A stretch of 64,000 nucleotides of DNA from Pseudomonas sp. NKUCC02_KPG. GTDB taxonomy: Bacteria; Pseudomonadota; Gammaproteobacteria; Pseudomonadales; Pseudomonadaceae. The notes under the pieces are model-generated. The model was given only the letters and a program-made list of their open reading frames with translations, was not told the DNA's origin and ran no database searches. The translations under genes were made by a program, and so were the position numbers. Shown here one piece after another: positions 1-7,705 of this stretch. The stretch covers positions 372,001 through 436,000 of the forward strand of contig NZ_JAHKRC010000001.1 of NCBI RefSeq assembly GCF_019345465.1, in the 5' to 3' direction. Within the stretch, counting starts at the first letter, position 1; every line of letters starts with the position of its first letter.

Positions 1-1344
1 CAGCAGTACTGTCTGGGAACCATTGCCATAGCGTGGGCGGTTGATCCGGCTTGCTTGTCTGAGGAGGAGGGAACTCATCTCCTTCCACCGTTTGGCCATC
101 TGCCCAGTCCGTTTGAGAACATGCCGCAGTACGACTTGGCGGTGATCAAACGTGCGAAGCGCGCGGCGATTCGAATGGACTTCGGCAACTACACGATGGG
201 GCGTCTGATTCCAGGTCGGTCGAACTACGACGACCGCAACCCAGAGTACCAGCGGGTGCTGCCAGCAATCGTTTCGCGAATGCTGGTGCTTGGCTATGAC
301 CCCGAGCAGTTCGAAGCTGCTGATCGGCAAATGGACTCCGGCCCTCGTATGGGAAATGACAAGCACAAGGTCGACAGATACGGGAAGAAGTACGGCTGGA
401 TCGCTTACTTCGAGATGTGGGGTGTCCGGTACGCGCGGGGCCTCCTTGCCGAAGAGCGCAGTGCTCGTCCTTCAGATGCGGACATCGACCCGACGTTCCC
501 GCTTGAGGCCGCGAGCATCGACCTGCCGCTTCCAGTCTTGTTCAGCGGTCAGCCTACGGATACTGGCGACTGGATAGTGAGAGGTCCGCAACCAGACTAT
601 CGTGGCATCCTTGAATTAGCGGAGATTGATGGCCTGACGGGGCCGTGGGTCGTACTTGACGGGTTCCTCGAACAGAACGCCCCCGCTGATGACAGACAGG
701 TCTTCACCTTCCTCCGAGGTGTGCTCGTGGACAGCGGAGAAGTCGACCGCCTGTGCACGTTGTTCACTGGCCTCGAGTACCCCGGCAATGACGCCATTCC
801 GGGCGAGCCAAGCTACTACTACACCTATGCGGGTGAGATGCCTTTCTCTTCGATTCCGGGACTGCCTGTCACTGATGAGCAAGAGGGTGACCGCGCCGAA
901 TACATGGTGTCCGCTGATAGGTGGTCAAACAATGGCGTCGTGGTCGACATCCCAGTGCAGAAGTACAACTGGGAGAGCTACCACAGCGTGGTGAACCAGA
1001 ACAGCGGTGCATGCCTGCCCTCTAAACAGCTCTGTCAGGCTTTGAGTCTCAGGTACTGCGACAACAAATGGGACCTGCACGATACTGCAGGCGTGGCGTC
1101 CCTGTACCGCGAAGTCGGCGAGTATGGCTCGCAGGTCAGTGGCTTTTTCAGCTATCTGCGTCGTGACCTTCTTGATAGCTACTTGACGCAGTCCGGCAAG
1201 ACGCTGGTATGGCTAATGTGGGGAGAGCGTGGCCTCCATCACCGGTCAGTAGAGACGCACAACCTGCACGAGTACTACGCGGACCACCAGCATATTCACA
1301 AGCGCACTCACATCTATCAGCCTGCTTCGAGCACTCAATCGTAG
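1..1344 (+). CDS. C-terminal part of a large uncharacterised protein (5' end outside window)
   Basis: The frame is open from the first base of the window, so this is the 3' end of a longer gene. A TTG at 55 is the first start-like codon, but it has no clear ribosome site. About 447 residues are visible. They include a conserved-looking stretch, KKYGWIAYFE, near residue 130. I associate similar KKYxWIAxxE stretches with the C-terminal halves of very large ATPase-like proteins from defence islands, but this is recollection and not a domain assignment. No signal peptide or membrane segment is visible. The tail is rich in His and Tyr. Its position next to a repeat-rich gap and a putative nuclease operon suggests island cargo. 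Function unknown. Confidence 0.6.
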   Translation, partial: QQYCLGTIAIAWAVDPACLSEEEGTHLLPPFGHLPSPFENMPQYDLAVIKRAKRAAIRMDFGNYTMGRLIPGRSNYDDRNPEYQRVLPAIVSRMLVLGYDPEQFEAADRQMDSGPRMGNDKHKVDRYGKKYGWIAYFEMWGVRYARGLLAEERSARPSDADIDPTFPLEAASIDLPLPVLFSGQPTDTGDWIVRGPQPDYRGILELAEIDGLTGPWVVLDGFLEQNAPADDRQVFTFLRGVLVDSGEVDRLCTLFTGLEYPGNDAIPGEPSYYYTYAGEMPFSSIPGLPVTDEQEGDRAEYMVSADRWSNNGVVVDIPVQKYNWESYHSVVNQNSGACLPSKQLCQALSLRYCDNKWDLHDTAGVASLYREVGEYGSQVSGFFSYLRRDLLDSYLTQSGKTLVWLMWGERGLHHRSVETHNLHEYYADHQHIHKRTHIYQPASSTQS

Positions 1345-1860
1345 ACCGAATCAGGCGAGGGGACGCCGCCATTCTTGGGCGCAGTAGATGTTTTATGTAG
1401 GGCAGGGAGCCGGCAGCGTATTCATTACTCGGTGCTGGATGCACCGTTCGACAGCCTGAGAAGGTCGCGGCACCTTCAAATCAGCGCCTCGAATGTCCGC
1501 TCTCCGGGGCACCATTGCAGGCACAACCGGAGAGCACACCAAGTGGACTCGCAGGCATTAGCTTTCGAACCGCATCGGACTTCAGTGTCTTACAAGCGGT
1601 TAGTCAACCAATTACACGCCGATGACCGCTGGTGACAATCGCGGTCGGTAGGCACACAAACATCTATGGCCAGTTAAAACTAGGTGTTGGCTACCTGCGT
1701 CTGGCCGAAAGGGGCTTCTTCGTGGCTATGTGTTTGGGACAGTGAGTGTCGCTTCTGGGTCGAAAAAAGGTCGCTCGGAACGACTGCTATTGGCCGATTG
1801 CTGCCTCAGACCAACTACAAGCTTGGGGTCGATAGCGACCACTCCTAGGGGATACCACAT

Positions 1861-1985
1861 GTAACACTCGCAGCTCTTGTAACACTTGCCTACGAGTACT
1901 AATCACAGCGATGTTACAACCAAAAAAAACCTTTAAAATCAGTTATATAAATTTATCCGTAACACACGTAACACACGTAACACCG
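1861..1985 (+). repeat. GTAACAC direct repeats (iteron-like)
   Basis: GTAACAC occurs at 1861, 1879, 1959, 1968 and 1977. The last three are in strict 9 bp register (unit GTAACACAC). The first two are 18 bp apart, twice that period. A GTTAC in inverted sense lies near 1913, and a run of A and AT-rich DNA lies between the two groups. Iteron-plus-AT-rich layouts are typical of replication origins, but no initiator gene is visible here. Confidence 0.6.
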
Positions 1986-2067
1986 CTTTCGAGAGACCAT
2001 CCCCTAGCCCCCCAATCGGTGGAGCCTTCAGCGATAGGAGCAGAGGTACTTCCCGGCGCGTCAAAAG

Positions 2068-2511
2068 TACCGGGGGCCCCTGGTACTTATTGCTAAGTAC
2101 GGGGCAGGAAACCCGCGCGATTGTGTTAGAGGAAAAGTGCACAGCTTAGTGAACAGGTGAACCGGGTGAACTGCTGGTTCACCAGTGCATTTGCACTACG
2201 GCTCAGGAGCCGCTGGGGACCCTGGGCATTTCGAGGAGACACGGGACAGGAAACCCGCACGAAATCGTTAGTGGCTGGGTTTCAAAGTTTGTTGACCACA
2301 CTTGACCGGTTGACCCAGTTGACTCGCCTAAGTGTTCACTATCAGCAACACATCCAGTGCCCTACGGTGTTCCAAGTCCCCCTCTCCTCTTTTCTTCAAT
2401 ACCTTTCAATTTCAACGATTGAAATTTCAATAAGCTGGGTGCCCTGCTGCTAAAAAAATCCCGCGGGTTTCCTGCCCCGTATGGTCAAAAAATCCTCAGG
2501 GGCCCCCGGTA
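2068..2511. repeat. Long interrupted inverted repeat around about 350 bp
   Basis: The left arm has TACCGGGGGCCCCT (2068-2081), 19 bp, then GGGGCAGGAAACCCGC (2101-2116). The right arm has the exact reverse complements in mirrored order with the same 19 bp spacing: GCGGGTTTCCTGCCCC (2463-2478) and AGGGGCCCCCGGTA (2498-2511). A third near copy, GGGACAGGAAACCCGC, is at 2243-2258. The left G/C block is itself the centre of a 22 bp near-palindrome (2066-2087). No transposase is present, so a MITE-like or cis-acting replication structure is possible. Confidence 0.6.
2149..2325 (+). repeat. GTGAAC and TTGACC short direct-repeat arrays
   Basis: GTGAAC is found at 2149, 2157 and 2166, with an inverted GTTCAC at 2177. 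TTGACC/TTGACT is found at 2292, 2302, 2310 and 2319. Both arrays have a period of about 9 bp, like the GTAACAC array to the left, though the unit sequences differ. Both lie inside the inverted-repeat structure at 2068-2511. Confidence 0.5.
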
Positions 2512-2590
2512 GTTTTGAGAGGTCGAGGACGAATTCTTGAGTGGGTGCTGCACACAACAGGTGGATCAGTAAGCGAGTACTCTCACATGT

Positions 2591-3802
2591 TCACTCATAC
2601 TGATCAGGCTCTATACCAACATTCACTCGGTAGCTCACCGGAGTTCTGGGCAGACCTAACAGCTCATAACCAGACAGCCTATAGTCGTAATGTTTGCTCT
2701 TCCCATTACCCAGAGAGTGAACCCGCACAAGTTCAAAACTCTCCGGGTTGGCTGCCGCAAAATTCACCTCATTTTCAGAGATAAAGAAGGCTGTATTAGC
2801 ATCGCCTGACGTGGTTTTGACCTCTAGGTAATACGGGGTGATCCCTGAGCCGGTGTCTCGCACTGAGCGAATGTCATAACCTGCACCATCACCCTCAGTT
2901 AGGGATACATGCACAACCTGACTGACGTATTGCTCACCATGCTCGGCATGCACGCGCAGCCTTTCTCGCTCAAACACTAGCAACTCACCTGCGAGGCCAA
3001 GGTTCTGATTGTCCGTAGCCTCCTGCAAGTAGTCCCGTTTACGCGAATAAGTGCCTTTGACCTCACCAGTAGTTGGGGGCTTCGCTTTACGCTTGGTCGG
3101 GCTTCGTGTGCCGCCATAGGTAGAGTTTGAAGAATCAAAGCCATTATTGGGTGGCGGGGAAAGAATCGGCAGATCCACTACACCGTAGGCAACATGGGTT
3201 GCTGATTGGGCTTGAACCTTGAAGAGCTCGGCAAGCTTGTCAGCATTTTTCTTCAGGCGCCCACCAGTGCCCATTGGGGCATATGTAAAGCCAACATCCT
3301 TCATCGCATTGAGGGACAAGCGATTGCTTGCCAAGTGTGCAATATGAGCGCCCAGGTCAAGCTTCTCTTCCGAGCATTGATCAATCATTGCCTGCACTGC
3401 TTGTGCAGGAATTTGACCAACATCCCCCAACCAGAGCACATCAGAAAAGTGCACTAAATTCGGCCACATCATTGGGGATGAGACGTTCGAATTTTGGCTT
3501 TCAATTACTTCAGAGAGCCAGCGAGGTTCTGTTTTCTTCGAAATACGCTCAACAATCCCAGCCCCAATAAAGCCAGAAGTCTTCGTTTTTGAGCTGTGAT
3601 TACTGACGAAATTGCTGTTCGGAGGAATCGACTGAAAGACCAGGACATCCCCCTTTTTCAGCTCACTCCAGACACTTTCTTTGTCTGCATCAAACCCCCA
3701 AAACCCAGTTGCCAAAGTAGTCAGCCAATGCTCAATCGGGCCATTGGCCTTGCGAGCTTCACCCTTTGTAATTTCCTCAACAATCCGAGAAGTGATGTCC
3801 AT
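2591..3802 (-). CDS. EVE-like/DUF3883 protein, putative modification-dependent nuclease
   Basis: 403 residues. The N-terminal ~150 residues have the pattern of an EVE/PUA-like fold (GDVLVFQS..., GFIGAGIVE, W-rich), a family known to read modified bases. The C-terminal third matches DUF3883. It contains NLGLAGELLVFERER, then GAGYDIRSV and YYLEVKTT, an E...D...ExK arrangement typical of PD-(D/E)XK nucleases. A Pro/Lys/Thr-rich linker around residues 215-245 separates the halves. The start ATG has AAGGA upstream, though at long spacing. The gene follows the MazG-like gene by 15 bp on the same strand, so the two are probably co-transcribed. By family it should cleave or sense modified or foreign nucleic acid. 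The specificity is inference. Confidence 0.72.
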   Translation of the reverse strand: MDITSRIVEEITKGEARKANGPIEHWLTTLATGFWGFDADKESVWSELKKGDVLVFQSIPPNSNFVSNHSSKTKTSGFIGAGIVERISKKTEPRWLSEVIESQNSNVSSPMMWPNLVHFSDVLWLGDVGQIPAQAVQAMIDQCSEEKLDLGAHIAHLASNRLSLNAMKDVGFTYAPMGTGGRLKKNADKLAELFKVQAQSATHVAYGVVDLPILSPPPNNGFDSSNSTYGGTRSPTKRKAKPPTTGEVKGTYSRKRDYLQEATDNQNLGLAGELLVFERERLRVHAEHGEQYVSQVVHVSLTEGDGAGYDIRSVRDTGSGITPYYLEVKTTSGDANTAFFISENEVNFAAANPESFELVRVHSLGNGKSKHYDYRLSGYELLGLPRTPVSYRVNVGIEPDQYE

Positions 3803-3817
3803 TTCTAATTGACGTCC

Positions 3818-4168
3818 TTAGAGCTCATTGTATTTTTTGGCATTCCCGCGAGCTTTGTCGGCGGGGTATTTATCTGCATTGATTTTGAGCTTCCGATCGA
3901 CCACATCCTGGAGGTTCAAAGATAGAACATCAGCAAGACGCAACAGATACAAGGTCACGTCTGCGACCTCCTCCTCAATCCTGCGCATGCGTTCAGCATC
4001 ATCCTTGACCGAGCGTGCCTGCTCATCCGTTAACCACTGAAAATTCTCGAGCAACTCGGCTGCCTCCACTGCCAGAGCAGAAGCCAGGTTCTTTGGGGTA
4101 TGGAACTGCTCCCAATCCCGTTCCTTCGCGAAGTCACGTAGTTGCTGCTGAACCTTCACCACGTCCAT
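3818..4168 (-). CDS. MazG-like nucleotide pyrophosphohydrolase
   Basis: 116 residues from the ATG at 4168, which has GAGGG about 8 bases upstream. A start 13 codons further up lacks a ribosome site. The sequence carries the MazG/dCTPase helical signature: EAAELLE near residues 35-45 and EEVADV near 75, with acidic residues that bind magnesium. Length matches the small all-alpha single-domain NTP pyrophosphatases that hydrolyse (d)NTPs to NMP and PPi. It is the first gene of a two-gene operon with the DUF3883 protein. Such enzymes may clean modified nucleotides or alter nucleotide pools. A defence role here is inference. Confidence 0.85.
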   Translation of the reverse strand: MDVVKVQQQLRDFAKERDWEQFHTPKNLASALAVEAAELLENFQWLTDEQARSVKDDAERMRRIEEEVADVTLYLLRLADVLSLNLQDVVDRKLKINADKYPADKARGNAKKYNEL

Positions 4169-4283
4169 CTTATGTCCCTCTGCCTGCCATTTAGAAATAG
4201 GCTCCATTACCTATCCGGACTGCTGCGTTGCGCAACAGCAAACCACATTAAGAGGATAAAGATTCGGTCAGCACCCACAACCA

Positions 4284-4503
4284 TGTATCCCTGCCTGTAT
4301 CCCTAACCGAAAAATATCGCTGCAGGCCACGTTTTATATAGAACACACGAGTCTCCCTCGGGCACCATATAGCAGTACCTGCAAGTCTCTACCAGGACTT
4401 GCAGCACAGAGAAACCGGCCACTGAGCCGGTTTTTTTGTGCCTGAAAAACACCTCGGGCACCCCGGCCTGTATCCCAAACAAACCCATTGAATTCGGGAT
4501 ACA
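4284..4503. other. Probable island border / attachment-site remnant
   Basis: TGTATCCC occurs at 4284-4291, 4296-4303 and 4469-4476, and inverted as GGGATACA at 4496-4503. Such repeats are typical arm sites of tyrosine integrases. Between them, 4348-4367 (CGAGTCTCCCTCGGGCACCA) resembles the T-arm and acceptor 3' end of a tRNA with an encoded CCA, though one base short of a standard tRNA. A second CCTCGGGCACC is at 4452-4462. It is followed by a 9 bp hairpin (4379-4404) and a terminator. Genes left of it look accessory and genes right of it look core. No integrase is in the window. Confidence 0.5.
4413..4437 (+). terminator. Rho-independent terminator
   Basis: Stem AACCGGC / GCCGGTT with a 6-base loop, then seven T's on the + strand. 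No + strand protein gene ends nearby. It would fit the terminator of the tRNA whose 3' end seems to remain at 4348-4367. Confidence 0.7.
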
Positions 4504-4523
4504 AGCAACCGCACCAACCAGCG

Positions 4524-4967
4524 TTACGGGATCTCTGGCTCGACTAGCCTCGCCAGCAATACCAGGGATTCCTGCCACCCGAGATAGCAAGCCTCGGGTG
4601 GAATGATCCCGGGGATGCCCTCTTGCACCACGCTCAATTCAACTCCGCAAAAGACCTCTCGCAAAGTTACCGTTGTCTGCATCACTCCCGGCAGGTCAGG
4701 ATCATCAAAGGTGTCCGTGTAGCGGATCAGTTCATGGGGCACCAATTCAACGTACTCCCCGCCAAACGAGTGGACCTGACCGCTGTTGAAGTTGGTAAAC
4801 GACATTTTGTACGTCCCGCCCACCTTTGCTTCCAGGTGGTGGACCTTGCCCGTGAATCCGTTCGGGGGCAGCCATTTGACCAGGGCATCGGCATCCAGAA
4901 ATGCACGGTAGACGCGCTCTGGTGTTGCTTTGATGACGCGGTGAAGCCGGATCACATGCGTGGCCAT
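4524..4967 (-). CDS. SRPBCC / AHSA1-family protein
   Basis: 147 residues with the START-like fold of the Aha1-domain family. The N-terminus (VIKATPERVYRAFLD...LVKWLPPNGFTG) is followed by a central GGTYKMSF and FGGEYVEL strand region, and a C-terminal helix (GWQESLVLLARLVEP). Members bind small hydrophobic ligands and are widespread, usually without a defined substrate. AGGAG sits 8 bases before the ATG. It is the first ordinary chromosomal gene right of the island border and stands alone. Specific function unknown. Confidence 0.85.
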   Translation of the reverse strand: MATHVIRLHRVIKATPERVYRAFLDADALVKWLPPNGFTGKVHHLEAKVGGTYKMSFTNFNSGQVHSFGGEYVELVPHELIRYTDTFDDPDLPGVMQTTVTLREVFCGVELSVVQEGIPGIIPPEACYLGWQESLVLLARLVEPEIP

Positions 4968-5078
4968 GACAACTCCTGAAGTTATCGGATATCTCGGCTC
5001 TATAGCTTAGAAGACCACCCGCCCCTCGGGGCTTACGGTGACGAGTGACCTTTGTTGCACACGATCGCCTCCAGGACA

Positions 5079-7109
5079 TCAACGCTCGCGAACATTGCGG
5101 TAAAGCATCAGGCGCGCACTTTCATGCAATCCCAGGGTCAAGGCTTGCAGGCGTTGAAACTCTTCAGGGTGCTGCTGCGCCACATCCTCCCTGGGAGTTT
5201 GCGACGCCAGGTCATGCAGCGTCGGTGAGCTGCCGTCGTGCTGCATTTGCAGCAGGAAGTCCTTGGTCACCCCTCCGATCACCGGAAAGGTCCCTTCGCT
5301 CAGTACCAACGGCACCATTCGCTCTCCCTCCGGCACAGGCTGCTGGATATCCCTGCCCATCGCACCATTGAGAAAGGGAATACCGGCCATGCCCGCCACG
5401 GTCGGCAGCAGGTCCGACAGACCAACCGCCTCTTCGATCACTTTGGGCTGCAACCTGCCTGGCGCGTAGATCAACAGCGGCACGTTGTTACTTTCAAGCC
5501 CCAGTTGTTCAAAGGCCGGCGCCATGTGCGGTATCTGGCTGATGCGGGTGTTATGGTCGCCGAAGAACACAAAAATGGTGTTGTCGTGGTAACCCCCCGC
5601 CTTGGCAATTTCCATCAGCCGACCAATGTTGTAGTCCAGCAGGCGCACGGCGTTGTATTGCTCGACACTGCGCGAACCAGCGGCCTGGACCTGTTCCAGG
5701 GAAAGATCTTTGACCACGAAATTGTCGTTGCTGGCGGGTATGGTAAATGGCCGGTGATTGCCGGAAGTCTGCACGTAAGCAAAGAACGGCTGGTCCCTGG
5801 CTACGGCGCGCAAGATGTCGTCACTCTCCTTGAACAGGTCCAGGTCGGAGATGCCCCACACATCCACCCGCGGCGAGCGCCAGTGACGCTCATCATAAAG
5901 CTTCACACCCTCGATACTCTGCCGGATCAATCCATTGATATTGGCCCAACCGGCATTGCCGCCGATCATGTAGAACTTCTGGTACGCCTCGAAGGCATTG
6001 ATCAATGTGTGTTGGCGGGTAATCAGGGGGTTACGGGTTGCGGTTTCCTGGCGGGTGACGTCAGGCACACCGGTAATGCTGCCCCAGACCGTTTTCGCAG
6101 TGCCGGTGACCGGCACGTAGAAGTGTTTGAAGAACCAGCTCTGACTGGCCAGCCGGTCCAGATTCGGCGTGGGGTTGAGGGGGTTGCCGTAAGCACCCAC
6201 GGCGCTGGTTCCCAGGGATTCAAGCATGACGAACATGACGTTGGGCGCACGCTCACCGGCAAATCGGTAAGGCTGCACGGCTTGCTCACGCACAAAGCTC
6301 AATTGCTCGGCATCGGGCCGCGTCACGCCCAGGTAGTGCGCCACTTGCGGGTAATGCTCTCGAACTTTGGCTTCATCGAATTGCGACTGCCCGACCCTGA
6401 GGGTGTCGAACAAAAACAGCACCGGGTTAAGGCCGACGGCGGCGATCTGGTTATTGCCGGAAAAGAAAGCATCGCTCCAGCGCAGAGGCACCGGGTTTTC
6501 CAGGTTGAGATTGGCCACGCGTCCCAACAGTGAAAGCAGGATGGCAACGACGCCGATCACGGCCACGGACGCTATGGCAACGACGCCTGCAGACTGCTTT
6601 TCACGATCCAGGGTGATCCGCTCAAGACGAATCAGCGCGTAGGTCCACAGCACAACGGCCATCAGCCAGCTCAGGGTTATCCACAGCACCGGATAGGTTT
6701 CCCAGACCATCTGCCGTGAAATCTGCGCGTCCTCCAGGTAACGCAGCACTGTGGCATTAAGACGTACGCCCAGGTAGGCGTAATGACCAAAGTCGATGAT
6801 GTACACCAATCCGACTACGCCCAACACCAGCAACAAGTAGCCGCGCGCCAGCCAGCGCAATGCTCGCGTGTTCAGCAGGTTCCAGCGCGGCAGCCATGCC
6901 AGCAGAGCCAGCGGCAGCAACATCAGTACGGCCAGGCGCAGGTCGAAACGCAGGCCAATGCCCAGGGTTTCCAGCAGCGCGGCCTCTTGCAGGTCCACAC
7001 CGGAAAAGCCCAGCACAAAAATCAGCCGCAGGCAGACCAGCAACGCAAATACCAACCCGATGGCGCATATGCCGTAACGCAGGCGCCGTGAGTACAACCC
7101 TCCCATCAT
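5079..7109 (-). CDS. LTA synthase-like phosphoglycerol transferase / sulfatase-family membrane enzyme
   Basis: 676 residues from the ATG at 7109, which overlaps the upstream stop (ATGA). Four to five N-terminal membrane segments (residues ~10-200) precede a large extracytoplasmic alkaline-phosphatase-fold domain. Metal and nucleophile motifs of the LtaS/OpgB group are visible: NVMFVMLESLG, GTAKTVWG (Thr nucleophile position), GNHRPF and FFGDHNTR. The family transfers glycerol phosphate or phosphoethanolamine onto envelope glycans or lipids. In Gram-negatives the acceptor is often unknown. It is last in a tightly packed set with a sialidase-like gene and a membrane protein gene. Confidence 0.85.
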   Translation of the reverse strand: MMGGLYSRRLRYGICAIGLVFALLVCLRLIFVLGFSGVDLQEAALLETLGIGLRFDLRLAVLMLLPLALLAWLPRWNLLNTRALRWLARGYLLLVLGVVGLVYIIDFGHYAYLGVRLNATVLRYLEDAQISRQMVWETYPVLWITLSWLMAVVLWTYALIRLERITLDREKQSAGVVAIASVAVIGVVAILLSLLGRVANLNLENPVPLRWSDAFFSGNNQIAAVGLNPVLFLFDTLRVGQSQFDEAKVREHYPQVAHYLGVTRPDAEQLSFVREQAVQPYRFAGERAPNVMFVMLESLGTSAVGAYGNPLNPTPNLDRLASQSWFFKHFYVPVTGTAKTVWGSITGVPDVTRQETATRNPLITRQHTLINAFEAYQKFYMIGGNAGWANINGLIRQSIEGVKLYDERHWRSPRVDVWGISDLDLFKESDDILRAVARDQPFFAYVQTSGNHRPFTIPASNDNFVVKDLSLEQVQAAGSRSVEQYNAVRLLDYNIGRLMEIAKAGGYHDNTIFVFFGDHNTRISQIPHMAPAFEQLGLESNNVPLLIYAPGRLQPKVIEEAVGLSDLLPTVAGMAGIPFLNGAMGRDIQQPVPEGERMVPLVLSEGTFPVIGGVTKDFLLQMQHDGSSPTLHDLASQTPREDVAQQHPEEFQRLQALTLGLHESARLMLYRNVRER

Positions 7110-7705
7110 TGACCTCGCTGCAGTTTTAAAAGAGGACGCCAGCCAGCCATCACCAGCATCCATAGCCCGACCACCAGGCAGTAGCCTGTCAGCAACGGGT
7201 CGATCAGATAGTCCCAGTAGTTTTCCGAAGCCTTGAGCCGCAGGGTAAAAGCCACGGTTGCCGCCGCCAGCATCCACACCGCCAGGCTATTGCGCAGCGC
7301 CAGCATCAGCAGGGCCACCGCCCCCACCAGCACAATCATCGGCCGGGGGTTGAAGCCCCAGCGGTAAGGATCGAAATAAGTCAGCCCCAGAGTGGCCGGA
7401 TACAGAACCAGACTCAGGGCGCCAAACAGCAGCACCACCTGCAGTCGCTGCGCGCTCTTGAGTGGCTGCACCACACCCAGGCGGTGCAAGCAGACCCACG
7501 CCAATAACACCAGAGTGGTGATTGCCAGGTCATCGGTAAAGCTGCGCACATAACCCGCCAGCGCCAGCTCATTGACCGGAATGAAACTCACCACCACCAG
7601 TACCGGCAGCAACCAGGGACGCCAGCGCGCACCGAAGCGCACAGTACTGATCAGTACAAAACCCAGCAGGACAAAACTCAAATGGGCTTGCCACATTGAA
7701 AACAT
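7106..7705 (-). CDS. Conserved polytopic membrane protein of unknown function
   Basis: About 199 residues and six or more hydrophobic segments, with short charged loops (e.g. TYFDPYRWGFNPRP, LKASENYWDYLIDP). The ATG at 7705 overlaps the stop of the sialidase-like gene in TGATG, and a GTG one codon earlier is also possible. The stop overlaps the start of the LTA synthase-like gene. This double overlap indicates translational coupling. I do not recognise the family; a glycan- or lipid-linked membrane partner is inference from context. Confidence 0.75.
   Translation of the reverse strand: MFSMWQAHLSFVLLGFVLISTVRFGARWRPWLLPVLVVVSFIPVNELALAGYVRSFTDDLAITTLVLLAWVCLHRLGVVQPLKSAQRLQVVLLFGALSLVLYPATLGLTYFDPYRWGFNPRPMIVLVGAVALLMLALRNSLAVWMLAAATVAFTLRLKASENYWDYLIDPLLTGYCLVVGLWMLVMAGWRPLLKLQRGQ

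Larger units (their letters stand above)
1345..2590. other. Gene-free, repeat-rich stretch of the island
   Basis: No convincing coding frame was found. The short open frames here lack ribosome sites and recognisable protein features. The stretch holds short direct-repeat arrays (1861-1985 and 2149-2325), a long interrupted inverted repeat (2068-2511) and a palindrome ATTTCAA-CGA-TTGAAAT at 2409-2425. Around 1740-1810 is a 'CGCTTCTGGGTCGAAA...GCCGATTGCTGCC'-type sequence that I remember as common between Pseudomonas genes. It could be an origin or regulatory region of the element, or decayed DNA. Confidence 0.6.

Noticed and set aside
1375..1635. Short open frames in the gene-free island stretch
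   Set aside because: No ribosome sites, odd composition and no family resemblance.
1959..1985. Possible CRISPR array
   Set aside because: The repeats are only 9 bp and directly adjacent, with no spacers and no cas genes.
2591..4168. MazG/DUF3883 pair as a toxin-antitoxin system
   Set aside because: MazG here is a nucleotide pyrophosphohydrolase, not an antitoxin. Nothing in the sequence shows that it neutralises the second protein.
4348..4367. Complete tRNA gene
   Set aside because: Only the T-loop side and acceptor 3' end are recognisable, one base short. No anticodon or D arm lies upstream on the + strand.
5238..6533. 431-codon open frame on the + strand
   Set aside because: Antisense shadow of the LTA synthase-like gene, whose motifs and coupled start are clear; the frame has no recognisable protein features.
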